Shown here: positions 9,103-18,034 of the stretch, one piece after another
Position numbering within the stretch: position 1 is the stretch's first letter
How the letters are laid out: every line of letters starts with the position of its first letter
Assembly: GCA_029213145.1 (NCBI GenBank)
Contig: JARGNK010000081.1
Coordinates: 1-34,460 of the forward strand
Source: Rubripirellula sp.
Lineage (GTDB): Bacteria > Planctomycetota > Planctomycetia > Pirellulales > Pirellulaceae
DNA length: 34,460 nucleotides
Direction of reading: 5' to 3'
Program-made: the position numbers and the translations under genes
Notes under the pieces: model-generated
Databases searched by the model: none
Told to the model about the DNA's origin: nothing
What the model saw: the letters and a program-made list of their open reading frames with translations, nothing else

Positions 9103-9314
9103 TACTTGGACGCCCCAGCAGCGTTGCTTGTCGAAACTCGCACGACGCCATTCATTTTCCAGCGGGCGTGAGAAGCATCATTCGCAGTTGAACTAGGAAT
9201 GAACAGTTCAAAATCGTCAAAGTCATAACTGATCTCAGCCTCGCGGCCGGTCAGCTTGTCATACAAACCAATTGCTAACTCTGGCCAGTTGCTCGTGTCG
9301 TTTTCGCTGGACAT
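9102..9314 (-). CDS. Small acidic protein, function unknown (first of coupled pair)
   Basis: A 70-aa acidic protein with a block rich in Asp and aromatic residues (EISYDFDDFELFIPSSTA) followed by HARWKMNGVVRVST. It has no signal peptide or membrane segment. The ATG (9312-9314) has a good AAGGA site about 8 nt upstream, unusual in this window and evidence for a true start. Its stop overlaps the GTG of the 110-aa gene by one base, indicating a two-gene operon; both polypeptides may form one complex. It sits 112 nt after the acyltransferase gene on the same strand and may be cotranscribed with it. Not recognised. Confidence 0.7.
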   Translation of the reverse strand: MSSENDTSNWPELAIGLYDKLTGREAEISYDFDDFELFIPSSTANDASHARWKMNGVVRVSTSNAAGASK

Positions 9315-9426
9315 TTTTTCATCCTTTAGAGTGAGTAACGTTTCGACTCCAGACTCTAGTAACGCGACAACCCAAGCTTGGATTAACCGCTAAAAAGCGA
9401 GCGCCACCACAAATTGAATCAACGTT

Positions 9427-10245
9427 TCAAGTCACCAAATCACTCCTCCATTCATTCAGCTTCGCCTCGATAAAATAAATGATCTCCTGCTGTTGCTGAT
9501 TCCCACGCCCATCGATCCTGATTGGCTCACCAAAGGCAAAGCGGACGATTTTCTTTGGATCAATCCGTCCAAAATCTTTGAGCTTTTTTCCGTTCCCCCA
9601 AGCATCGGTGACGAGTGCAATTGGCACCACCGGCACCTGAGCCCGCAAAGCAAGCTTCACGCCGATCGAGTTGAATCGCGAGGAATCAAATACCTGACTG
9701 CGAGTGGTCTGAGGAAACACGACGACCGAAATCCCATTCTCGATTCGCTCAACCCCACCCTGCATCACAGTCTTCAGATCCTCACGCGAATTTTCGCGTG
9801 AGACCGCAATCGGATCTCGAGCCCGCACGATATGGCTAAAGAACGGGTACTCAAGCAGACTTTGCTTTACGACGAACGTGACATCACAAACTGGCTGAAT
9901 AATCGACGGCAAAACAATCGTTTCCAACATGCTCATGTGATTGCCAACGAACACGCACGGAGAATCCAATTGCCGGACGTTCTCCATCCCGCTGATTTCC
10001 ATACGCACGCCAACCGACTCAAGCGATTTGAGCACCTGGTGACTGGTCAAACTCCATTCCAAGCTGTCGTATTCGCCACGACGAGCCGTTGCGCTCGACC
10101 GAACGACGCTGCGAAGAAATCGAAGATAAAAACTACTTGTCGGAAAGGTCCGGTAAAACCAAGACACACGGCTAGCCTCGGTCACGTAGATGTCGTCTTG
10201 ATAAGAGAGGAGCTCGCGACCTGACTCTGTCTGCTTGGCTGTCAT
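9427..10245 (-). CDS. PlsC-like 1-acyl-sn-glycerol-3-phosphate acyltransferase family protein
   Basis: Members of this family transfer an acyl chain to lysophosphatidate or related acceptors at the cytoplasmic membrane face. In the 272-aa product, motif I reads NHMSMLE (H103, E108), so the usual HX4D is HX4E. Motif III reads FPQTTRS (177-183) instead of FPEGTRS. The VPVVPIA block (205-211) fits motif IV. No clear TM segment is present. These changes suggest a divergent branch, perhaps one acylating another acceptor such as an ornithine or sugar lipid, so a plsC symbol is withheld. The frame opens at 10323, but the ATG at 10243-10245 gives a more typical N-terminus; neither has a strong ribosome site. 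Two tiny genes follow on the same strand. Confidence 0.8.
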   Translation of the reverse strand: MTAKQTESGRELLSYQDDIYVTEASRVSWFYRTFPTSSFYLRFLRSVVRSSATARRGEYDSLEWSLTSHQVLKSLESVGVRMEISGMENVRQLDSPCVFVGNHMSMLETIVLPSIIQPVCDVTFVVKQSLLEYPFFSHIVRARDPIAVSRENSREDLKTVMQGGVERIENGISVVVFPQTTRSQVFDSSRFNSIGVKLALRAQVPVVPIALVTDAWGNGKKLKDFGRIDPKKIVRFAFGEPIRIDGRGNQQQQEIIYFIEAKLNEWRSDLVT

Positions 10246-10323
10246 AATCGGTAGGTAAAAAATTTCGCAGGGTGCGTTAACAAGACCACAGTGCCCAAAA
10301 CAAAATGGGCTATCGGACGACAT

Positions 10324-10650
10324 TGTAGCCCCCGCCAGTCGACGCGCGGACGCTCTAATAATGAATCTCTTTCGCTGTCTACGTCACGTCTCACGTCCAC
10401 TCATCGAAAAGAATCAAATTTGCCCAAACAGCGTGTCTTGCAAGAAATCCTCCAAGTGAAACGAAAACCAGAACCTGCTATTGCAGCGAAGCCGACAGCG
10501 CCTCAGCGGACGCAAAACCGTTTTTTCGCTAGTGACAGGCCCCTTCATTACGCGCACCCAGACTGACAACCCGACAGCTAGAATAATGGCAGTGTTTCCC
10601 CACCGAGGAACGATTCAAATTTTGACCAACCGCCAAGTCCCAATCACGCG
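10324..10650. other. Divergent intergenic region
   Basis: About 330 bp (400 if the acyltransferase starts at 10245) between divergent genes. An AT-rich TAGAATAAT near 10580 could be a -10 element for the plus-strand gene at 10651, but no convincing -35 was seen. No gene is supported. Confidence 0.35.
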
Positions 10651-11478
10651 ATGAAAAACAAACTTGCCACACGCAATGCGACTCAAGCTGCTGCGGTGCT
10701 AATTGCGCTGACTTTATGCGTCGGCAAGACCGCTGCAGAAGATACTCTTCGTGTTCTTTGCTACAACATCCACTACGGCCAAGGAACTGACGGCAAATAC
10801 GATGTCGAACGGCTGGCAAACGTGATCAATCAAACTCAGCCTGATCTGGTCGCATTGCAAGAGGTAGACGTTGGAGTCAAACGTTCGGGCCGAATTCATC
10901 AAGCCCGACAATTGGCTGAGCAAACTGGAATGGCGGTGCGATTTGGCCCAACGCAACATTTCGAAGGTGGATTATTCGGAAACGCAGTGCTAACGCGGCA
11001 CCAGATTCTGGATGTCGCAATTCATCCGCTGCCTTATTCAGGAAGCACACCGGAAAAAACAACCTACCCACGCGCCGCAATCGCCGTGACGATTCGTGCA
11101 CCGAGTGGCCAACCGCTACGTTTCATCAGCACGCACTTTCAACATAACGTTCCAGAAGATCGTGTCGCGGAAGCGCAAGCAATTAATGGGCTATTTGCAA
11201 CCGACAACGAAAAGATCCCCACGATCCTGGCTGGCGACATGAACGCGCAACCTCAAGCCGAACCGATCCAGATTTTGCGAAAAAAATGGAAGGTCGTGCT
11301 CAACGATCCACCGGCACCATCCGCACCGGCGACCACCCCGCGTTCACGAATTGACTACATCTTTTACCGTCCTTCCAGCGCGTTCCGACTGATCAAGACA
11401 AACGTGGTGAACGAGCCAATCGCGTCTGACCATCGCCCCGTTTTCGCCGAACTCGTGCTGCAAAAACCACAACTATGA
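10651..11478 (+). CDS. Secreted endonuclease/exonuclease/phosphatase (EEP) family metal hydrolase
   Basis: A 275-aa protein with a signal peptide (about 1-29, hydrophobic AAAVLIALTLCV, cleavage near TAA-ED). The EEP catalytic set is complete: N39 in LCYNIH, E71 in ALQEVD, H162 in FISTHF, D196 and N198 in AGDMNA, D235 in RIDYIF, and D260/H261 in ASDHRP. This fold hydrolyses phosphodiesters or phosphomonoesters (DNase I, sphingomyelinase, inositol phosphatases). Export and the absence of DNA-repair signatures point to an extracytoplasmic phosphoesterase, possibly acting on phospholipid head groups or extracellular DNA; the substrate cannot be read from sequence. It lies upstream of the sulfatase but is separated from it by 430 bp, so it may be its own unit. 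Confidence 0.85.
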   Translation: MKNKLATRNATQAAAVLIALTLCVGKTAAEDTLRVLCYNIHYGQGTDGKYDVERLANVINQTQPDLVALQEVDVGVKRSGRIHQARQLAEQTGMAVRFGPTQHFEGGLFGNAVLTRHQILDVAIHPLPYSGSTPEKTTYPRAAIAVTIRAPSGQPLRFISTHFQHNVPEDRVAEAQAINGLFATDNEKIPTILAGDMNAQPQAEPIQILRKKWKVVLNDPPAPSAPATTPRSRIDYIFYRPSSAFRLIKTNVVNEPIASDHRPVFAELVLQKPQL

Positions 11479-11909
11479 GTGATCCAATCCTAGTTTCCGA
11501 AAACCATGTGAGCAGTGCTTCGGATCTCGCGCCTGCATCGTGCGTCCGGTCCCAAACCAACACGATCGACATGAGCGTTGGATAGACTGGCAGGAAAGAA
11601 ACTGGCATGAAAGAGTCTGGCAGTCAGGAAAGAAACTGGCAGTAAAAAACCAAAGCGGATCATAACCCACCGCGGCTCGTTGCTTCACCAAACTTGACGG
11701 ATCAACCTGCAAATCACAACGACGCGGCTCGCCGTCTTTTATAATTCCTGTCTGAGCTGCGACCGAGAATACGGACCGCAGAGATATAGAACGACACGAA
11801 TGGCGATTCAGACATCGGTCGCGTTGATTCCTGTTCGCTTCAGAGATTCGCAATTCGACTGCGATCGTACGCTTGACTAATCCCTGACATTTCACGCAAC
11901 CAAGTTTAA
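11479..11909. other. Intergenic region with short direct repeat
   Basis: About 430 bp without a supported gene. A 17-mer CAGGAAAGAAACTGGCA occurs at 11591-11607 and at 11625-11641 (34-bp period), with further ACTGGCA/TCTGGCA echoes between them. The sulfatase promoter should lie toward 11800-11900. An antisense frame spanning 11473-11991 has arginine-rich, unconvincing composition. Confidence 0.45.
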
Positions 11910-13358
11910 ATGACCCCGTACCGCCTTTCGTTCTCAGTATTGCTGGCCATCCTCTGCTGTACAGCCGCTCGATCCGAGGCCGACGATTCAAAACCGAACA
12001 TCATCTACCTAATGCTTGATGAATGGGGCTACTTTGAATCTGGCCATATGGGAAACCGGGATCTCATCACACCCAACATTGACCAGTTTGCTGCGGAGGG
12101 AATGCGTTTTACCAATGCCTATGCCGGTGCTCCCGTCTGCGGACCGACCCGCTGCGCATTGCTAACTGGAATGCACGCTGGCCACATGTCGATGCGAAGT
12201 AACGATGGTTTCTCTCCCATCCGCGCTGACGAACCAACTCTAGCCAGCATGCTAAAGAAACAGGGTTACGCGACGGGTGGTTTTGGCAAATGGGGTATTG
12301 GTGGACGTGGTACCTCGGGAGTCCCGGAACGGCATGGATTCGATCTGTTTTTCGGTTACTACGACCAAGTTCACGCCCACACGTTTTATCCAAAGTACCT
12401 GATTCGGAACAGCAAAGAAGTGCAACTGGAGGGTAACGACGGCCTGAGTTTCTATGAGGGCAAGACCCACGCTCAAGACGAGATTTTTAAAGAGTCACTC
12501 GCCTTCATTCGAACCAACAAAGACCGTCCCTTCTTCTGCTACCTGCCCTGGACGCCACCTCATGGCCTGTGGGGAATCGATCAAGACGACCCTTCCTGGC
12601 AGTTGTTCAAAGACCGCGCATGGACAGCTGGCCAGAAAACAGAAAACGACGCCAAAGTCTATGCCGCTTTCCTGCACATGATCGATCGGCAAATCGGCGA
12701 AATCATCGACGTGCTGCAAGAACTCGAAATCGATGAGAACACGCTATTTTTTCTCTGCGGTGACAATGGCGGACAAGACTACTTCAAAACGCAAGAACGA
12801 CCACACGGTTTCTTCGGTCCCAACCTGAATCCCAAGACAGGCCAACGCTTTCGCGCGGGCAAAGGTTCACTTTACGAAGGGGGTCTAAAGGTGCCTTACC
12901 TCGTACGCTGGCCCGGAAGAATCAAAGCCGGCACAATCAGCGACCATTTGTTGTTCTATCCGGATGTGATGCCGACGCTGGCAGCGGCGGGAAATGCCAA
13001 ATGCCCCCCTACCGATGGTCTCTCTTTTCTGCCGACACTAACCGGCAATGGAAACCAGGCATCTCACAATTACCTTTATTGGGAATACCTCGGACAAACC
13101 GCTGTTCGCAAAGAAAATTGGAAAGCGTACAAAAAACAGCGTGGCAAATGGCAACTCTACAATCTTGCGAAAGATCCAGAAGAGAAGATGGATGTATCGA
13201 ACGACCATCCCACCCTCCTAAAGGAACTCGTCACCCTGGCAGAAACATCGCACAAGCCGATTCACCGCGGTGAAATTTATGATCAACGGCTTGTAACCAA
13301 AGATCACATCCAAGCTCCGCACGAACGCAACCTAAACCAATTAAGAAAACAACAGTAG
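11910..13358 (+). CDS. Secreted S1-family sulfatase
   Basis: Hydrolyses sulfate esters, probably on an algal polysaccharide. The 482-aa product starts with a signal peptide (about 1-24). The sulfatase signature VCGPTRCALLTG carries C77, the residue converted to formylglycine, with R81 completing C-X-P-X-R. The N-terminal metal site reads LDEW (D37, E38) where most family members have DD. The second metal block is CGDNGGQDY near residue 285, and GKGSLYEGGLKVPYLVRWPG follows as in the family. The LDEWGYFESGHMG opening looks like a subfamily trait rather than damage. The start ATG has no strong ribosome site. It is followed after 150 bp by the beta-helix protein on the same strand, a pairing typical of glycan-degradation loci. 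Confidence 0.92.
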   Translation: MTPYRLSFSVLLAILCCTAARSEADDSKPNIIYLMLDEWGYFESGHMGNRDLITPNIDQFAAEGMRFTNAYAGAPVCGPTRCALLTGMHAGHMSMRSNDGFSPIRADEPTLASMLKKQGYATGGFGKWGIGGRGTSGVPERHGFDLFFGYYDQVHAHTFYPKYLIRNSKEVQLEGNDGLSFYEGKTHAQDEIFKESLAFIRTNKDRPFFCYLPWTPPHGLWGIDQDDPSWQLFKDRAWTAGQKTENDAKVYAAFLHMIDRQIGEIIDVLQELEIDENTLFFLCGDNGGQDYFKTQERPHGFFGPNLNPKTGQRFRAGKGSLYEGGLKVPYLVRWPGRIKAGTISDHLLFYPDVMPTLAAAGNAKCPPTDGLSFLPTLTGNGNQASHNYLYWEYLGQTAVRKENWKAYKKQRGKWQLYNLAKDPEEKMDVSNDHPTLLKELVTLAETSHKPIHRGEIYDQRLVTKDHIQAPHERNLNQLRKQQ

Positions 13359-13403
13359 CATTTTGGCCCAACGCAAAACGCATCGCTGCGAAAGGGAATA
13401 CCC

Positions 13404-13427
13404 TGTGACGATTCGTTTTTCGTCACA
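13404..13427 (+). other. Stem-loop between sulfatase and beta-helix gene
   Basis: TGTGACGA (13404-13411) pairs perfectly with TCGTCACA (13420-13427) across an 8-nt loop. No T-tract follows on the plus strand, so a classic intrinsic terminator is unlikely. It may be an attenuator, a processing site or chance. Confidence 0.35.
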
Positions 13428-13508
13428 AGGCAGTCCCCGTCGAAGGCGACATTTGAATCAAGCAAGGTCGGTTCGCACCAGGTGATCGACGATTAAGAAA
13501 GAACGCCC

Positions 13509-16439
13509 GTGAAAAATCTTTTCAATTTACGAACCTTTGCTACATCGCTAATCGCCATCCTGCTGGCGCAGCTCTCACAGGCGGATTATTACGTGGCCGT
13601 AGACGGATCCGACAAGAATCCGGGTTCACTAGAAAAGCCATTCAAAACGATGGCATACGCCCGAAATGCGGTGCGAACGAACAATCAAAGGGGCAAAGAG
13701 CCTGTTACCGTTTATTTGCGGGGCGGCACGCACTACCTTCCAAAAACAATCAAATTTGGACCTCAGGATTCCGGATCAGAAAACGCCCCTGTAACGTATG
13801 CCGCCTACCAAAATGAAGTGGCCGTACTGAGTGGCGGCATGAAGCTGGACCTGACTTGGAAAGTTTACCAGGACGGCATCTTCATGGCGAAAACACCGGA
13901 AGATACTAAGATCGACCAACTCTTCATCAACGGAAACCGCCAACGGATGGCCCGCTATCCAAACTATGAAGAAAACGCTGCGGCCTATAACGGTAGTGCG
14001 GCAGATGCCTTTGCACCCTCTCGGGCCAAACACTGGAAAGATCCGACAGGTGGATATATTCACGCCATGCATCGCCACCACTGGGGCGGCTACCATTACC
14101 GAATTACCGGCAAGGATGCCGACCACCGAGTGAGCTACGAAGGTGGCTGGCAAAACAACCGTCAAATGGGCATGCACCCAAGCTTACGGATGGTTGAGAA
14201 TTTATTTGAAGAGCTGGATGCACCGGGAGAATGGTATCACGACGCTGAAGACAATCAGCTTTATTACATGCCCGATTCCGGCACTGATCTGGACACCGCA
14301 ACAGTCGAAGTAGTGCGACTGCGGCACTTGGTAGAGTTTCAGGGCAATGAGACGGAACCGGTCAAACACATCTCTCTTGAGGGACTGACCCTCCGGCACA
14401 CGGCACGGACCTTCATGAACACCAGAGAGCCGCTGCTGCGATCTGACTGGACGATCTATCGTGGCGGCGCCGTGTTGATGACCGGCACGAATTCAATCAG
14501 CATTCTCGATTGTGAATTCGATCAAGTTGGTGGCAATGCAATTTTTGTTAACCAATACAACCGACACACCATCATCCGGGGATGCCACATTCATGGCGCA
14601 GGCGCAAGCGGGATCTGTTTCGTTGGTGATCCGAACGCCGTCCGAAACCCACAATTTGAATACCGACAGCAAAACCAATACGCCGAGATCGATAAAACAC
14701 CCGGCCCCAAGACGAATAACTATCCCGCTGAATGCGTTGTCGATGATTGCCTGATCCATGACATGAGTGTCGTGGAAAAGCAAGCCACTGGTATTCAGAT
14801 TTCGATGTCCAAAGGAATCAGAGTCCGCCATTGCTCGATCTACAACCTCGGTCGGGCTGGCATCAATATTAGCGAGGGAACCTTCGGCGGACACATCATT
14901 GAGTTCTGTGATGTGTTCGACACCGTGCGAGAAACCGGTGATCACGGCAGTTTCAATTCTTGGGGCCGCGACCGCTTCTGGCACCTTCCCGGTGCGCCCG
15001 CCAATGAACTACCGAAACTCTCCAAGCTGGACACAGTGAGAACGATTATCCGCAATAGCCGCTGGCGTTGCGATCATGGCTGGGACGTCGATTTGGACGA
15101 TGGCTCGTCTCACTACGAAATTTACAACAATGTTTTCCTCAACGGCGGCCTGAAGTTACGTGAAGGGTTTGGCCGAAAGGTCTACAACAACATCGCTGTC
15201 AACAATACGCTGCATCCGCATGTCTGGTATGACAACAGCCAAGACATCGTCACGGGCAACATCTGGATGGGCGGCTATCGACCTGCCGGCGGAATGCCAA
15301 AGGGCAAGTGGGGAAAGGAAGTCGATCGCAACTTGTTCACCAGCGAAGCGGACCGGAATCAATTCAGCCAGCACGAGTGTGATCAACATTCCGTCGTCGG
15401 TGATCCGATGTTTGTGGATGCTGAAAAGGGGGACTATCGCGTCAAAGAGGGATCACCCGCTCACCAGATTGGATTCAAAAATTTTCCGATGGATCAATTC
15501 GGCGTCATGAAACCCAGCCTCAAAGCCATCGCCCGAACGCCGGTGATCCCAACACTCAAATCATCGCAGCAAAAACCCCGCAGCAGAAACAAAAATCAAC
15601 CAAATTTAAAGACCGCTGCGAAACCTCATGTCGATTGGATCTGGCTTGGCGCCACGCTGAAAAGTTTGACGGGATCTGAATTTTCCGCTTATGGAGTCAG
15701 CAAGTCGGACGGCGGCGTCGCCTTAGTCAATTCCCCGCAGGGATCCGAAGCAGCACGCCTGGGCTTGCAAGCTGGCGATGTGATCCAACAAGTGAACGGC
15801 AAAGCAGTCAAAACGGCGGAAGCATTGCTGCAAACGCTCGTCGAAGCAGGTCCCGCTCCCTATCAGCTCAAAATGGTGCGTTCCCAGCAGGCAACGGAAA
15901 TGCGCATTGCCAAACATTCTTACGTGCAGACCGAAACCGCCGCTGAACTCAGTGACTTCAAAAAGCTTCCGCTCAAGGATGCCAAACAAAGCTTCGTCAC
16001 TGCAAACCAGAACACCAACAACCAACCGCTGGCCACTCTCACCGATGGAAAGCTTGTTAAGGACTATGGCCCGGTTTTCAGCAACGGAATCCACCACGGA
16101 GCTTACAAATTAGATCTCGGCAGTGTGAAGCCGGTCACCGCTATCACGAGCTGGTCATTCAATCAGAGCGGAACTCGGGGCGGGCAAAAGGTTATCTTGC
16201 TGGGGAGTGCTGCCTCGAAGGATCCCGGCTGGGATTTGACTCAATTTACCCCGATTGGCAGCGTCGATACGGCGGGAAGACATGGCGAAATTTATACGGC
16301 TGCATCGTTACGCGCCTCTGCCGGCGAAACGCTCGGGAAATTCCGCTGGGTTGTCTGGCACGTCATCCCCGTCACCGAAAATGCAAATGGCGAGAACACC
16401 GCCTACCAAGAAGTTCAGGTCGATTTTTCTATAGATTGA
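13509..16439 (+). CDS. Secreted right-handed beta-helix enzyme (GH141-like?) with PDZ and C-terminal beta domain
   Basis: A 976-aa protein that starts at GTG with a signal peptide (about 1-25). Residues about 26-675 form a right-handed parallel beta-helix. It begins DYYVAVDGSDKNPGS and VTVYLRGGTHYL, continues through ladder repeats (CEFDQVGGNAIFVNQ, IIRGCHIHGAGASGICF) and carries the block ETGDHGSFNSWGRDRFW. This order recalls GH141-type fucosidase/xylanase proteins, an inference only. After a basic linker, about 707-800 is a PDZ domain (GGVALVNSPQGSEAARLGLQ, AGDVIQQVNGKAV). About 815-976 is a discoidin-like beta-sandwich (LATLTDGK, YKLDLGSVKPVTAI), possibly carbohydrate-binding. A PDZ between a glycan enzyme and a binding module is unusual and may tether the enzyme to a partner's C-terminus. 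The neighbouring sulfatase suggests a sulfated fucan or similar substrate. Confidence 0.8.
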   Translation: MKNLFNLRTFATSLIAILLAQLSQADYYVAVDGSDKNPGSLEKPFKTMAYARNAVRTNNQRGKEPVTVYLRGGTHYLPKTIKFGPQDSGSENAPVTYAAYQNEVAVLSGGMKLDLTWKVYQDGIFMAKTPEDTKIDQLFINGNRQRMARYPNYEENAAAYNGSAADAFAPSRAKHWKDPTGGYIHAMHRHHWGGYHYRITGKDADHRVSYEGGWQNNRQMGMHPSLRMVENLFEELDAPGEWYHDAEDNQLYYMPDSGTDLDTATVEVVRLRHLVEFQGNETEPVKHISLEGLTLRHTARTFMNTREPLLRSDWTIYRGGAVLMTGTNSISILDCEFDQVGGNAIFVNQYNRHTIIRGCHIHGAGASGICFVGDPNAVRNPQFEYRQQNQYAEIDKTPGPKTNNYPAECVVDDCLIHDMSVVEKQATGIQISMSKGIRVRHCSIYNLGRAGINISEGTFGGHIIEFCDVFDTVRETGDHGSFNSWGRDRFWHLPGAPANELPKLSKLDTVRTIIRNSRWRCDHGWDVDLDDGSSHYEIYNNVFLNGGLKLREGFGRKVYNNIAVNNTLHPHVWYDNSQDIVTGNIWMGGYRPAGGMPKGKWGKEVDRNLFTSEADRNQFSQHECDQHSVVGDPMFVDAEKGDYRVKEGSPAHQIGFKNFPMDQFGVMKPSLKAIARTPVIPTLKSSQQKPRSRNKNQPNLKTAAKPHVDWIWLGATLKSLTGSEFSAYGVSKSDGGVALVNSPQGSEAARLGLQAGDVIQQVNGKAVKTAEALLQTLVEAGPAPYQLKMVRSQQATEMRIAKHSYVQTETAAELSDFKKLPLKDAKQSFVTANQNTNNQPLATLTDGKLVKDYGPVFSNGIHHGAYKLDLGSVKPVTAITSWSFNQSGTRGGQKVILLGSAASKDPGWDLTQFTPIGSVDTAGRHGEIYTAASLRASAGETLGKFRWVVWHVIPVTENANGENTAYQEVQVDFSID

Positions 16440-16915
16440 AAAAGTGCCACTCGCGACGTGACAGCCTCACGCCCTGCGCACTGGCCAATTTGAGATCCTG
16501 CGGTCGCATCGAAAGCCCCAAAATCGCATGTTCCAATACGAACCGCTGCAGCAATCAGAAAGACGATGCAAACACAGGCAAACCAACGCCCACCGAGAAG
16601 GATCAAAGAACTTTGATGGGACCGCATGCCGTCATCCTCTCATGCCCGAAATAGGTTCACCGATAGTTTACAGCGTACGCACCTCAACGGTTCTGCCACC
16701 ACCACAGGATGCCGAACTCGGAGCGTTAATCGCCCGCTGCCCCGAATTCCGCTGCCCCGAATTCCGCTGCCCCGAATTCCGCTGCCCCGAATTCCGCTGC
16801 CTGTCGTTGAATCCCAATCCAAAACGATCCTACGGCATTCGACCGCACGGCATTCGATGGCAACACTTTTTAAATGCAGCCGACTTAGGCTTCGTTGGCT
16901 TCCCTTTCTCCACGG
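16440..16915. other. Convergent intergenic region
   Basis: About 475 bp between the plus-strand beta-helix gene and the minus-strand DUF932-like gene. It holds the 15-bp repeat array listed separately. Open frames on both strands through the array (CPEFR on plus, GSGIR on minus) result from the repeat length being divisible by three and are not supported as genes. No clear bidirectional terminator was found. Confidence 0.5.
16735..16801. repeat. 15-bp tandem repeat, four exact copies plus partials
   Basis: The unit CCCGAATTCCGCTGC fills 16741-16800 as four identical copies, preceded by a partial CCGCTGC (16734-16740). Identity between copies implies recent slippage or selection. Each copy contains an EcoRI-type GAATTC palindrome. 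Confidence 0.95.
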
Positions 16916-17989
16916 CTAGTTAACTGAAAAACGGCGTTCCGCGGGTGGTCCGACGAAAAAGTCTTGAAAATCGGTGACCCGCTCAGCCGTTCCCTCCATG
17001 TCGTATTCATCGCTAACCAAACTTCCGATGTATCCCTGTAACTGCAAACCAGCTTCGGCAGTCGACTGGTGCGTTGCCACTTCACTGGCAAAGTTCAGCA
17101 GGTCATAAACACGGCACTTCGCGGGCAACACTCGTTGACGCTTTTGGGAGAATGCATCGAGATTAGCAATGCCGTACAGCTCATGCGGCCGACCGCTCAT
17201 CGAATAAAAGCGTTTGAGAATACCATCACTGGTAAACCCATTACGCTTGCCAATCTCCAACAGCAACGAGTAGAGCGTCTGAGTCTCGCGAATCGATGCC
17301 CAAGAATTTTGCGCACTCTCAAATCGCTGCCAAAGTGCAGCGTAGCCATTATCGTTGTCGTAGGTGTCGAGCGCACGCGATATCCCGTGCAGAGGATCTT
17401 TGCCGGTATTGATCTGTGTGCGAAAAGCACGACTGTAGCCTACCGCACCGTTGGAGCAAAGCATTCGCAACAAGGAGAGATGGATCTTAGGCAAGCCATA
17501 GCCATCGATTGGTGTCTCCAGCACGAATCGATTCTGAAATTCGTCTCCGCCGATTTGAAATTCACCGTCGCCCGATGTCGGAACATGGGTACTGGAAATC
17601 ACACCTTTGGAGTACTTGAGATTCTGCCCGTCATATCGCTCCAACAGAGCTTTGACCTCTTCAAAGCCTGTTATCGAACGATCGGGTGCCGTAGCCGCCA
17701 GCAAACTGCTGGTCGAATTCGGCTTCCGTTCAATGCAGTACTGAAACCGCTCACAGGGACTTTGCTCGGTAACACGCTCGAGAACTTCCTCGTAGCTAAA
17801 GAAACGGAACATCGAATCGGAGATCTGAAAGCGTTTAAAAAAAGACCGCCAGAAGCGTCGCGTGGGCGTCAACACCTCCCCGTCGAGTTCGATGCCGTGA
17901 ACACGAGGCAGGCCCTGCTTGCTGCGTTCCCCCGTCATCACGGCAAGATCGCGGACACGAGCGGTACCATATTGGAAAGTAGTCGTCAT
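16916..17989 (-). CDS. DUF932-like protein
   Basis: A 357-aa soluble protein with no signal peptide. The central block LSLLRMLCSNGAVGYSRAF, followed by a long helical stretch ending in IRETQTLYSLLLE, resembles the DUF932 (YfjQ-like) family found in phages, plasmids and prophage islands; this is a motif-level judgement. The C-terminal part (CRVYDLLNFASEVATH) is also helical. The start ATG (17987-17989) has a GGAG about 13 nt upstream. The gene begins 45 nt after the helicase stop on the same strand, so the two are very probably one operon. DUF932 proteins have no settled biochemical role. The final residues GPPAERRFSVN overlap no other gene. Confidence 0.6.
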   Translation of the reverse strand: MTTTFQYGTARVRDLAVMTGERSKQGLPRVHGIELDGEVLTPTRRFWRSFFKRFQISDSMFRFFSYEEVLERVTEQSPCERFQYCIERKPNSTSSLLAATAPDRSITGFEEVKALLERYDGQNLKYSKGVISSTHVPTSGDGEFQIGGDEFQNRFVLETPIDGYGLPKIHLSLLRMLCSNGAVGYSRAFRTQINTGKDPLHGISRALDTYDNDNGYAALWQRFESAQNSWASIRETQTLYSLLLEIGKRNGFTSDGILKRFYSMSGRPHELYGIANLDAFSQKRQRVLPAKCRVYDLLNFASEVATHQSTAEAGLQLQGYIGSLVSDEYDMEGTAERVTDFQDFFVGPPAERRFSVN

Positions 17990-18034
17990 GATCAGTGGTT
18001 CTCCAAGAAACAGAAAGAAAGGGTGATCGGGTGT

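Noticed and set aside
11473..11991. 172-aa minus frame across the spacer before the sulfatase
   Set aside because: Overlaps the sulfatase start, highly Arg/Cys/Ser-rich, no domain.
16528..16923. 131-aa plus frame with CPEFR repeats
   Set aside because: The repeat peptide comes from a 15-bp DNA repeat that is open in several frames; flanks are not protein-like.
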